Source of the DNA: Pseudomonadota bacterium
GTDB taxonomy: Bacteria > Desulfobacterota > Desulfovibrionia > Desulfovibrionales > Desulfovibrionaceae
Length of the DNA: 6,124 nt
NCBI GenBank assembly: GCA_023438245.1
Contig: JAEXRD010000135.1
Span: 1-6,124 of the forward strand
Reading direction: 5' to 3'
Below the pieces are notes generated by a model. That model did not search any database, had not been told where the DNA came from, and was given only the letters and a program-made list of their open reading frames with translations. Below are positions 1 to 5,971 of this stretch, piece after piece. How positions within the stretch are numbered: position 1 is the stretch's first letter; each line of letters opens with the position of its first letter. A program made the position numbers and the translations under genes.

Positions 1-75
1 GCCCTGGCCCGCGCCCAGCCGAGGCTTCGGACGGCGCGGACTCTCCCCAGGAGATCTGCAAATTACGCCCGATGC

Positions 76-101
76 GGCCCCGGCGTCAAGCGTCCGGGGC
101 C
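76..101. repeat. Inverted repeat with 8-bp arms upstream of the tautomerase stop
   Basis: GGCCCCGG (76-83) and CCGGGGCC (94-101) are exact reverse complements around a 10-nt loop. The arms are all G/C. It lies about 60 nt beyond the 3' end of the - strand tautomerase gene. On that strand only a weak T-rich patch (TAATTT) follows some distance away, so it could be a poor terminator, a rho-independent pause site, or chance in GC-rich sequence. Confidence 0.35.
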
Positions 102-129
102 CGCGCCGCCGCCAGCCGGAGCCGCCCAG

Positions 130-159
130 AAAAATTGCTTGTTTTCGGCTGGTTGCCGA
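130..159 (-). terminator. Weak candidate terminator of the tautomerase gene
   Basis: Directly after the tautomerase stop, the - strand reads TCGGC AACCA GCCGA (159-145), a 5-bp hairpin. Ten nt later comes TTTTT (134-130). The stem is short and the T-run is not adjacent, so this is only a partial match to an intrinsic terminator. Confidence 0.3.
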
Positions 160-363
160 CTACTTTCCCGCCTTGCGGCGCACGGTCACGCTCTCCCCGC
201 CGATGCCCCAGTTATCGGTGTCCACCTCGTCGATGACCACCACGGTGGTGGCCGGGTTCTTGCCCAGGGTGTCGCGCAGCAGTTCGGTCACGCCCTGGAT
301 GAGCCGGGCCTTCTGCTCTGCGGTTGCGCCTTCGCGGGTGATCTTGATGTTCACGTAGGGCAT
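160..363 (-). CDS. 4-oxalocrotonate tautomerase-family small protein
   Basis: Encodes 67 residues (66 after Met removal), close to the 62-residue 4-oxalocrotonate tautomerase (4-OT) subunit. The family uses an N-terminal proline as general base for keto-enol tautomerisation and forms small hexamers in the cytoplasm. Visible here are the start MPYVNIKI giving Pro1, the EQK helix segment near residue 15, and the C-terminal WGIGGES stretch matching the FGIGGE of 4-OT. By eye, the two substrate-binding arginines of 4-OT (Arg11 and Arg39) align with Ala12 and Val41, so the substrate is probably not 4-oxalocrotonate; Arg9 could substitute. Start chosen at 363 because AGGAG lies 8 nt upstream; a 14-residue longer reading from 405 has no ribosome site and would bury the catalytic proline. 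It is transcribed away from the hisS operon. Family is confident, substrate unknown. Confidence 0.9.
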   Translation of the reverse strand: MPYVNIKITREGATAEQKARLIQGVTELLRDTLGKNPATTVVVIDEVDTDNWGIGGESVTVRRKAGK

Positions 364-370
364 GGTGATT

Positions 371-375
371 GCTCC
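371..375 (-). promoter_or_regulatory. Ribosome binding site of the tautomerase gene
   Basis: Read on the - strand, AGGAG is followed by 8 nt (CAATCACC) and then ATG at 363. This strong site decides the start and places proline directly after the initiator methionine, as the catalytic mechanism of the family requires. Confidence 0.8.
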
Positions 376-398
376 TGTTTTTATGGCCGAAGGCCGTT

Positions 399-427
399 TT
401 GACATTGGTATTGCACAGAGGTATATT
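399..427 (+). promoter_or_regulatory. Sigma-70 promoter of the hisS operon
   Basis: A perfect -35 box TTGACA (399-404) is followed after exactly 17 nt by TATATT (422-427), five of six matches to the -10 consensus. It sits in the only notably AT-rich gap of the window. Transcription would begin near 434, giving a leader of about 30 nt before the hisS ATG. That is too short for a T-box or a leader-peptide attenuator. It probably drives the whole hisS-aspS-def-fmt-DUF116 unit, since no other promoter of this quality is visible downstream. Confidence 0.75.
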
Positions 428-448
428 CCCCGCCTTTCCCAACCTCAA
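420..448 (-). promoter_or_regulatory. Possible divergent promoter of the tautomerase gene
   Basis: On the - strand TTGAGG (complement of 443-448) is separated by 17 nt from TATACC (complement of 420-425). Each hexamer matches four of six consensus positions. The -10 bases would be shared with those of the rightward hisS promoter. Initiation near 413 would give a leader of about 50 nt. The match is modest and could be chance, but the gene needs a promoter in this 100-nt gap and this is the best candidate I see. Confidence 0.4.
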
Positions 449-463
449 CGAAAAAGCGGAACC

Positions 464-1705
464 ATGAGCGCCATTCAGAAGATCAAGGGCTTTGCCGACC
501 TGTTTCCCGAGGATTCCCGCGCCTTCACCCGCATGGAGCAGGTGGCCCGCGAGATCTTCGGCCGCTATGGGTTCGGAGAACTCCGTACCCCGGTGCTGGA
601 GCGCACGGAACTGTTCGCCAAGGGCATCGGCGAGGACACCGACGTGGTGGGCAAGGAGATGTACACCTTCACCGACCGCGGCGACCGCTCGCTGACGCTG
701 CGGCCCGAGGCCACCGCGGGCGTGCTGCGCGCCTGCATCGAGGCCGGTGCGGTGGAGGCGGGCAAGCCCTCGCGCCACTACACCTTCGGCCCCATGTTCC
801 GCTACGAGCGCCCGCAGAAGGGCCGCATGCGCCAGTTCCACCAGATCAACGCCGAGCTCTTGGGCAGCCCGGAGCCCGCCAGCGACGTGGAAGTCATCCT
901 GATGCTCCAGGACTTCCTCACCGAACTGGGCATCGGCGAGCTGTCCTTCGAGCTGAACAGCCTGGGCTGCCGCGAGTGCCGCCCCAACTACCGCGCCGCG
1001 CTCACCGCCTATTTCGAGAGCCTGGACCATGAGAAGCTGTGCGAGGACTGCAAGCGCCGCATGCACACCAACCCCCTGCGCGTGCTGGACTGCAAGGTTC
1101 CGGCGTGCAAGGCCCTGGTGGCCGACGCCCCCGTGCTGGGCGAACACCTCTGCGGCGAGTGCAAGGACCATTTTTCCGCCGTGCTGGCCCTGGTGGACAA
1201 GGCCGGGCTGAAGTACACGCTCAATCCCCGCCTGGTGCGCGGGCTGGACTACTACCAGCGCACCACCTTCGAGGTCACCAGCGGGGCCATCGGCTCGCAG
1301 ACCGCCGTGGCCGGCGGAGGCCGCTACGACGGCCTGGTGAAGCTCCTCGGCGGGCCGGACGCGCCGGGCGTGGGCTTTGCGTGCGGCATGGAGCGCCTGG
1401 CCATGCTGATGGAGAAGCCCCAGGCCCCCAGGCCGGACTTCTACCTGGCCGTCACCGACACCCGCGAGAACTCGAAGGCCCTGGAGGCCGCCCTGCTGCT
1501 GGCCCACCAGCTCCGCAAGCGCGGGCTTTCCGGCGAGTGCGACTACGCGCCCGGCAGCATGAAGAGCCGCCTGCGCCGCGCGGGCAACCTGAACGCGCGC
1601 AAGTGCTACATCCTGGGCGCGGAGGAATTCGACTTAGGCCAGGTGACCATCAAGGACATGGACGAGGGCGAGCAGCTCAGGATCGACCTGGCGGCCTTCG
1701 CGTAA
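464..1705 (+). CDS. hisS: Histidyl-tRNA synthetase
   Basis: Cytoplasmic class II synthetase of 413 residues that charges tRNA(His) with histidine using ATP. The core shows motif 1 near residues 35-60 (ELRTPVLERTELF), motif 2 FRYERPQKGRMRQFHQ (112-127), the histidine-specific LVRGLDYYQRTTFEV (257-271) with catalytic Arg259, GGGRYDGL (284-291), and motif 3 GVGFACGMERL ending in Arg311. The C-terminal 90 or so residues form the anticodon-binding domain. The insertion between motif 2 and the HisA motif carries four cysteine pairs (169/172, 193/196, 210/215, 230/233), absent from E. coli HisRS as I recall it, which suggests a metal site. The start at 464 gives the usual N-terminus MSAIQKIKGFADL; the ribosome site (AGCGGA, 455-460) is weak. 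The frame is open further upstream to 362, but that lies across the promoter and is not translated. It heads the operon. Confidence 0.97.
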   Translation: MSAIQKIKGFADLFPEDSRAFTRMEQVAREIFGRYGFGELRTPVLERTELFAKGIGEDTDVVGKEMYTFTDRGDRSLTLRPEATAGVLRACIEAGAVEAGKPSRHYTFGPMFRYERPQKGRMRQFHQINAELLGSPEPASDVEVILMLQDFLTELGIGELSFELNSLGCRECRPNYRAALTAYFESLDHEKLCEDCKRRMHTNPLRVLDCKVPACKALVADAPVLGEHLCGECKDHFSAVLALVDKAGLKYTLNPRLVRGLDYYQRTTFEVTSGAIGSQTAVAGGGRYDGLVKLLGGPDAPGVGFACGMERLAMLMEKPQAPRPDFYLAVTDTRENSKALEAALLLAHQLRKRGLSGECDYAPGSMKSRLRRAGNLNARKCYILGAEEFDLGQVTIKDMDEGEQLRIDLAAFA

Positions 1706-1719
1706 CCGAACGATACCGA

Positions 1720-1741
1720 CGCCCCAGGACCACCTGGGGCG
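1720..1741 (+). other. Perfect 9-bp hairpin between hisS and aspS
   Basis: CGCCCCAGG (1720-1728) and CCTGGGGCG (1733-1741) are exact reverse complements around the loop ACCA. The stem has 8 G-C pairs of 9, so it should be very stable in RNA. It begins 14 nt after the hisS stop and ends 11 nt before the aspS ribosome site. No run of T follows (AATACTTCCC), so it is not a standard intrinsic terminator. It may be an mRNA stability or processing element, or a weak attenuator that tunes aspS relative to hisS. The structure is seen directly; the role is inference. Confidence 0.65.
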
Positions 1742-1764
1742 AATACTTCCCGAAAGGATTTCCC

Positions 1765-3639
1765 ATGACCGAGCAGACCAACATCGCTGGCGCCCCTTCT
1801 ACCGGAGAGGAGCGCGACTACGACGAGTACCGGGTCATCGAGGACCTGGGCGGCTGGCGCCGCAGCCACACCTGCAACCAGCTCACCGCGAAAAACATCG
1901 GCGAGACCGTGACCCTCATGGGCTGGGTGCAGTTTCGGCGCGACCACGGCGGGCTGATCTTCATCGACCTGCGCGACCGCGAGGGCCTGACCCAGACCGT
2001 GTTCAGCCCCGAGGTGGCCCCCGAGGCCCACGAGCGCGCCCACGCCATCCGCATCGAGTACGTGGTGGCCCTGCGCGGCGAGGTGCGCGCCCGGCCCGAG
2101 GGCATGACCAATCCCAACATGGCCACCGGCGAGGTGGAGGTCTACGTCACGGAGTGGAAGCTCCTGAACACCTCCGACACCCCGCCCTTCCCCATCGAGG
2201 ACCGCGTGGACGCCGCCGAGATGCTGCGCCTGAAGTACCGCTACCTGGACCTGCGCCGCCCGCGCCTGGCCAAGAACTTCATCCTGCGCAACAAGGCCGC
2301 CCAGAGCGTGCGCCGCTACCTGGACAGCCTGGGCTTCCTGGAAATCGAGACCCCGGTGCTGACCAAGTCCACCCCCGAGGGGGCGCGCGACTTCCTGGTG
2401 CCCAGCCGCCTGAACCTGGGCCAGTTCTTCGCCCTGCCGCAGAGCCCGCAGATCTTCAAGCAGCTGCTCATGGTCTCCGGCCTGGACCGCTACTTCCAGA
2501 TCGTCAAATGCTTCCGCGACGAGGACCTGCGCGCCGACCGCCAGCCCGAGTTCACCCAGATCGACATCGAGATGAGCTTCCCGGACGAGGAGCAGATCAT
2601 GGGCATGGCCGAGGGGCTCATCCGCACGCTCTTCCGCGAGACCATCGGCCATGAGCTGCCGGACCCCTTCCCGCGCATGACCTACAAGCAGGCCATGGAC
2701 GAGTACGGCTCCGACAAGCCGGACGTGCGCTTCGACCTGAAGCTTCAGGACGTGAAGGACATCTTCGCGGGCGGCGGGTTCAAGGTCTTCGCCGCGGCCC
2801 CCTGCCTCAAGGCCCTGCGCGTGCCCGGCGGCGGCGAGCTCTCCCGCAAGGAGATCGACGACTACACCGAGTTCGTGAAGATCTACGGGGCCCAGGGCCT
2901 GGCCTGGATCAAGATCAAGGACGAGGAGTGGCAGTCGCCCATCGTCAAGTTCTTCAGCGAGGACGAGAAGAAGGCCCTGGCCGCGCGCCTGGGCCTGGTC
3001 GCGGGCGACATCGTGTTCTTCCAGGCCGCCCCCGAGGACGTGGCCCACGCCGCCCTGGGCAACCTGCGCCTCAAGTTGGGCGAGCGCTTCGGCCTCATCG
3101 ACGAGGGCGCGTTCGCGCCCCTGTGGGTGACGGACTTCCCGCTGCTTGAGTACGACCCCGAGGACAAGCGCTGGGTGGCCAAGCACCACCCCTTCACCTC
3201 GCCCCAGCCCGGCCAGATGGAGACCATCGGCACCAACCCCGGCGGGGCCCTGGCCCGCGCCTACGACATGGTGCTCAACGGCAGCGAGATCGGCGGCGGC
3301 TCCATCCGCATCCACACCCCGGCGGCCCAGCGCGCCATGTTCGCGGCCCTGGGCATCGAGGAGCAGGAGGCCGAGGAGAAGTTCGGCTTCCTCATCGAGG
3401 CCCTGAAGTTCGGCGCGCCCCCGCACGGCGGCATCGCCTTCGGCCTGGACCGCATCACCATGATCCTCACCGGATCGAAGTCCATCCGCGACGTCATCGC
3501 CTTCCCCAAGACCCAGAAGGCCACCTGCCTCATGACCGAGGCCCCGGGCGAGGTCAGCTCCCGCCAGCTGCGCGAGCTGGGCATCCGCCTGCGCGAGAAG
3601 GTGGCGGCGGAAGCGGACGCCAAAAAGGAAGGGGCGTAG
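1765..3639 (+). CDS. aspS: Aspartyl-tRNA synthetase, probably Asp/Asn non-discriminating
   Basis: Cytoplasmic class II synthetase of 624 residues that activates aspartate with ATP and loads it on tRNA. Order: N-terminal extension (1-33), OB-fold anticodon domain (about 34-140), motif 1 region (LEIETPVLTKSTPEGARDF), motif 2 FRDEDLRADRQPEFTQ (250-265), the bacterial GAD insertion (roughly 335-425), and motif 3 GAPPHGGIAFGLDR (550-563) with Arg563. His61 in RRDHGGLIF and Gly113 in RPEGMTNPN match the His31/Gly81 pair known from the non-discriminating Pseudomonas enzyme; E. coli has Leu and Lys there. It may therefore also make Asp-tRNA(Asn) for GatCAB. It is slightly longer than the usual 590 or so residues. 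AAAGGA 6 nt before the ATG supports the start, and RVIEDLGGWRRSHTCNQL follows as in Desulfovibrio enzymes I recall. The frame is also open back into hisS, an effect of high GC. Confidence 0.97.
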   Translation: MTEQTNIAGAPSTGEERDYDEYRVIEDLGGWRRSHTCNQLTAKNIGETVTLMGWVQFRRDHGGLIFIDLRDREGLTQTVFSPEVAPEAHERAHAIRIEYVVALRGEVRARPEGMTNPNMATGEVEVYVTEWKLLNTSDTPPFPIEDRVDAAEMLRLKYRYLDLRRPRLAKNFILRNKAAQSVRRYLDSLGFLEIETPVLTKSTPEGARDFLVPSRLNLGQFFALPQSPQIFKQLLMVSGLDRYFQIVKCFRDEDLRADRQPEFTQIDIEMSFPDEEQIMGMAEGLIRTLFRETIGHELPDPFPRMTYKQAMDEYGSDKPDVRFDLKLQDVKDIFAGGGFKVFAAAPCLKALRVPGGGELSRKEIDDYTEFVKIYGAQGLAWIKIKDEEWQSPIVKFFSEDEKKALAARLGLVAGDIVFFQAAPEDVAHAALGNLRLKLGERFGLIDEGAFAPLWVTDFPLLEYDPEDKRWVAKHHPFTSPQPGQMETIGTNPGGALARAYDMVLNGSEIGGGSIRIHTPAAQRAMFAALGIEEQEAEEKFGFLIEALKFGAPPHGGIAFGLDRITMILTGSKSIRDVIAFPKTQKATCLMTEAPGEVSSRQLRELGIRLREKVAAEADAKKEGA

Positions 3640-3643
3640 GCCC

Positions 3644-4147
3644 ATGGCCAAGCTGCCCATCCACACCTATCCCGACCCCGTGCTGGCCGAGAAGGCCAAG
3701 CCCGTGGAGTCCATCACGCCCGAGATCGCCACGCTCATCCAGGACATGATCCAGACCATGTACGAGAGCGACGGCGTGGGCCTGGCCGCGCCCCAGGTGG
3801 GCCACAGCTTGCGCATCATCACCCTGGACGACACCGGCCCCAAGGAGCGGGGGAACCCCATGGTGGTGGTGAACCCCGTGTTCGGCGAGTGCACCGGCGC
3901 CAAGGACAGCGAGGAGAGCTGCCTCTCCCTGCCGACCTTCTCCTGCAAGGTGAAGCGCTACGAGAGCGTCTGCGTCACCGGCATGAACGAGAAGGGCGAG
4001 CCCATCGAGATCAAGGCCGAGGGCCTGCTGGCGGTGATCCTGCAGCACGAGATCGACCACCTGGAGGGCAAGACCCTGGTGGACCACGCCAGCCGCCTGA
4101 AGCGCACCATGTACGAGACCAAGATCAAGAAATGGAAGCAGGGCTAG
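3644..4147 (+). CDS. def: Peptide deformylase
   Basis: Metalloprotease of 167 residues that removes the formyl group from the N-terminal methionine of new proteins, acting at the ribosome exit. All three family motifs are present: GVGLAAPQVG (44-53), EESCLSLP (90-97) with metal ligand Cys93, and HEIDHLEG (135-142) with ligands His135 and His139 and catalytic Glu136. Motif 2 has Ser92 where the common form EGCLS has glycine; this is a tolerated variant position but worth noting. The metal is usually Fe(II) in vivo. The C-terminal tail (about 150-167) is lysine and arginine rich, fitting contact with the ribosome. The ATG is only 4 nt after the aspS stop, with its ribosome site (GGAAGGGG, 3627-3634) inside the end of aspS, so the two are probably translationally coupled. 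It lies directly before fmt, the usual functional partner. Confidence 0.96.
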   Translation: MAKLPIHTYPDPVLAEKAKPVESITPEIATLIQDMIQTMYESDGVGLAAPQVGHSLRIITLDDTGPKERGNPMVVVNPVFGECTGAKDSEESCLSLPTFSCKVKRYESVCVTGMNEKGEPIEIKAEGLLAVILQHEIDHLEGKTLVDHASRLKRTMYETKIKKWKQG

Positions 4148-4151
4148 GCCC

Positions 4152-4155
4152 GGAG
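4152..4155 (+). promoter_or_regulatory. Ribosome binding site deciding the fmt start
   Basis: GGAG ends 8 nt before the ATG at 4164. The rival in-frame TTG at 4224 has no purine-rich stretch in the preceding 20 nt. The longer form, with its 20-residue extension (charged start, then proline-rich), is therefore preferred. Confidence 0.55.
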
Positions 4156-4163
4156 CCAGCGCC

Positions 4164-5174
4164 ATGGACGGTTTGAAAGATCTTCGCCCCGGCAACGAGT
4201 TCGGCACGCCCCCCAACCCGCCCTTGCGCGTGGTGTTCATGGGCACGCCGGACTTCGCCGCCGTGATCCTGCGCCGCCTGCTCGGCTGGCCGGGAGCCAC
4301 GGTGCTGGCCGCCTACACCCAGCCCGACCGCCCCAGCGGACGCGGCCAGGCCAGCACGCCCCCGCCGGTGAAGGTGGCCGCGCTGGAGCATGGCATCGAG
4401 GTCCGCCAGCCGCTCAACTTCAAGAACCCCGACGACGTGGCCGCACTGGCGGCGCTGGGCGCCGACGTGCTGGTGGTGGCGGCCTACGGGCTGATCCTGC
4501 CCCAGGCCGTGCTGGACGCCTGCCGCCTCATGCCCATCAACGTGCACGCCTCGCTGCTGCCGCGCTGGCGCGGGGCCGCGCCCATCCAGCGGGCCATCCA
4601 GGCCGGGGACCTGGCCACGGGCATCACCATCATGAAGATGGAGCTGGGCCTGGATTCCGGCCCCATCCTGCTGCAGCGCGCCCTGCGCATAGCCGACACG
4701 GACCACGCGGGCATCCTGCACGACGAGCTGGCGGAAATGGGCGCGGACGCGCTGCTGGAGGCCCTCACCCGGCTGCCCCAGGGCAGGCTGATGAAGCTGG
4801 AACAGGATCCGGCGCTCGTCACCCACGCGCCCAAGCTGACCAAGGAAGAAGGGCTCATCGACTGGAACCGCGAGGCCGAGCCCCTGCACAACCACATCCG
4901 GGCCATGCACCCCTGGCCGGGCGCGTATTTCGACTGGCAGACGCCCGCGGGCAAGACCCTGCGCCTGAACATCGAGCCCGGCGCAGTGGGCGGCGACAAG
5001 CCCCAGGACGCTGCTCCAGGGACCATCGTGGGCCTGGTGGAGCACGGCGGCGCGCCCATGCTGGCCATCGCCTGCGCGGACAAGCTGTACCTGACGCCCA
5101 GGATCACCCCCCAGGGCAAGAAGCCCCAGGACGCCAAGGCCTTCGCCTGCGGCTACCTGAAGGCCTGCCGCTAG
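4164..5174 (+). CDS. fmt: Methionyl-tRNA formyltransferase
   Basis: Cytoplasmic enzyme of 336 residues that transfers a formyl group from 10-formyltetrahydrofolate to initiator Met-tRNA. The N-terminal Rossmann domain opens with LRVVFMGTPDFA (21-32). The catalytic triad is visible as Asn126 and His128 in NVHASLLPRWRGAAP and Asp164 in LGLDSGP, equal to E. coli Asn106, His108 and Asp144 with an offset of 20. The C-terminal OB-like tRNA-binding domain starts near residue 225, with HNHIRAMHPWPGAYF. The usual protein begins near residue 21 here, where an in-frame TTG stands at 4224; I keep the ATG at 4164 because GGAG lies 8 nt upstream and the TTG has only C-rich sequence before it. It follows def by 16 nt, the classic pair for the formylation cycle. 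Confidence 0.96.
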   Translation: MDGLKDLRPGNEFGTPPNPPLRVVFMGTPDFAAVILRRLLGWPGATVLAAYTQPDRPSGRGQASTPPPVKVAALEHGIEVRQPLNFKNPDDVAALAALGADVLVVAAYGLILPQAVLDACRLMPINVHASLLPRWRGAAPIQRAIQAGDLATGITIMKMELGLDSGPILLQRALRIADTDHAGILHDELAEMGADALLEALTRLPQGRLMKLEQDPALVTHAPKLTKEEGLIDWNREAEPLHNHIRAMHPWPGAYFDWQTPAGKTLRLNIEPGAVGGDKPQDAAPGTIVGLVEHGGAPMLAIACADKLYLTPRITPQGKKPQDAKAFACGYLKACR

Positions 5175-5198
5175 ACCCGCTCCCCCAGGGGGCCGCAC

Positions 5199-5963
5199 AT
5201 GCCCGACACCCAGAACGTGCCCGCCCGCAAGCGCCTGTTCATCGCCCTCATCGGGGCCACCTGCGCCGTGGTCTGCACGCTGCTGGCCCTGCTCTGGATC
5301 ATCCCCTACGTGGGCCTGCGCAACATCCACCCCCTGGCCCCCTGGGTGCTGGGGGCCGTGCTGGGCGCGCTGCTCCTCCTGGTGTGCTGGGCGGGCCTGG
5401 GGCTGGTGCTCTCGCTGGTCACTCCGCGCCCGCTGCCCCTGGCCCGGCGGCTGCGCGGCGTCACGGTGAAGCTCTTGCTGCCGCTCATGAGCCTCATCGG
5501 GCGCGCCGTGGGCCTGAGCAAGGAGGACGTGCACACCTCGTTCATCAAGGTGAACAACGAGCTGGTGCTGCGCGAGCTGGGAAAATTCCCGGTGCAGAAG
5601 ATCCTGCTGCTCATGCCCCACTGCCTGCAGAACAGCCGCTGCGACCGCCGCCTGACCTACGACATCGACAACTGCGCGCGCTGCGGGCTGTGCCCGGTGG
5701 CCGGGCTGCTGGAGCTTCGCGACCGCTACGGCGTGCACCTGGCCATCGCCACCGGCGGCACCATCGCCCGGCGCATCGTGGTGCAGAAACGCCCGGCGCT
5801 CATCATCGCCGTGGCCTGCTACCGCGACCTGTCCAGCGGCATCCAGGACACCTACCCGCTGCCGGTGTTCGGCGTGCTGAACGAGCGCCCCAACGGCCCC
5901 TGCCTGGACACGCTGGTGCCCATGCCCGCCCTTGAGGCGGCCATCAAACGGTTTTTACGATAG
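5199..5963 (+). CDS. DUF116 membrane-anchored cysteine-rich protein
   Basis: Uncharacterised protein of 254 residues that I match from memory to the DUF116 family. After a basic start (Arg10, Lys11, Arg12) come two hydrophobic segments, about 13-38 and 46-74, joined by a short loop and followed by a basic stretch (Arg83, Arg84, Arg86). This predicts a hairpin anchor with both ends in the cytoplasm. A further hydrophobic, perhaps amphipathic, helix spans about 87-105. The soluble domain has seven cysteines: 142, 148, 159, 162, 165, 207 and 235. CARCGLC (159-165) resembles iron-sulfur binding segments, so an Fe-S or other metal site is plausible. The TGGTIARRIV stretch (185-194) and VACYRDL (205-211) are other likely conserved patches. 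It starts 24 nt after fmt, behind AGGGGG, and appears to be in the operon; a role near translation or membrane metabolism is only a guess. Confidence 0.85.
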   Translation: MPDTQNVPARKRLFIALIGATCAVVCTLLALLWIIPYVGLRNIHPLAPWVLGAVLGALLLLVCWAGLGLVLSLVTPRPLPLARRLRGVTVKLLLPLMSLIGRAVGLSKEDVHTSFIKVNNELVLRELGKFPVQKILLLMPHCLQNSRCDRRLTYDIDNCARCGLCPVAGLLELRDRYGVHLAIATGGTIARRIVVQKRPALIIAVACYRDLSSGIQDTYPLPVFGVLNERPNGPCLDTLVPMPALEAAIKRFLR

Positions 5964-5971
5964 GGGCGGGC

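Noticed and set aside
50..162. Possible small + strand gene after AGGAG (50-54), with ATG at 72
   Set aside because: The distance from AGGAG to ATG is too long, the translation is an Arg/Ala/Ser/Pro-rich shadow, and it runs antisense into the well-supported tautomerase gene.
385..395. GGCC-GAA-GGCC inverted repeat in the divergent gap, followed on the + strand by GTTTT
   Set aside because: The stem is only 4 bp with a 3-nt loop, upstream of the hisS promoter. It is too weak to call a terminator or operator, though it would lie in the tautomerase leader.
139..402. A + strand frame opposite the tautomerase gene (about 87 codons from a TTG)
   Set aside because: No ribosome site, no recognisable motif, and it fully overlaps a gene with a clear family match and a strong ribosome site on the other strand.
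428..463. T-box riboswitch or His-leader peptide controlling hisS
   Set aside because: The predicted leader is only about 30 nt, with no room for a specifier stem and antiterminator, and no histidine-rich short frame is present.
1039..1764. Upstream extension of the aspS frame deep into hisS, suggesting a fusion or a second gene
   Set aside because: The translation before 1765 is a Gly/Arg/Pro-rich shadow of hisS. Synthetase homology begins only after the ATG at 1765, which has its own AAAGGA site.
212..5738. Long open frames on the - strand (about 431, 686, 248 and 537 codons) opposite hisS, aspS, def and fmt/DUF116
   Set aside because: Their translations are low-complexity runs rich in Ala, Gly, His, Gln and Leu with no motif. 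They arise because the real + strand genes have G/C third positions, which removes stops from the opposite frames.
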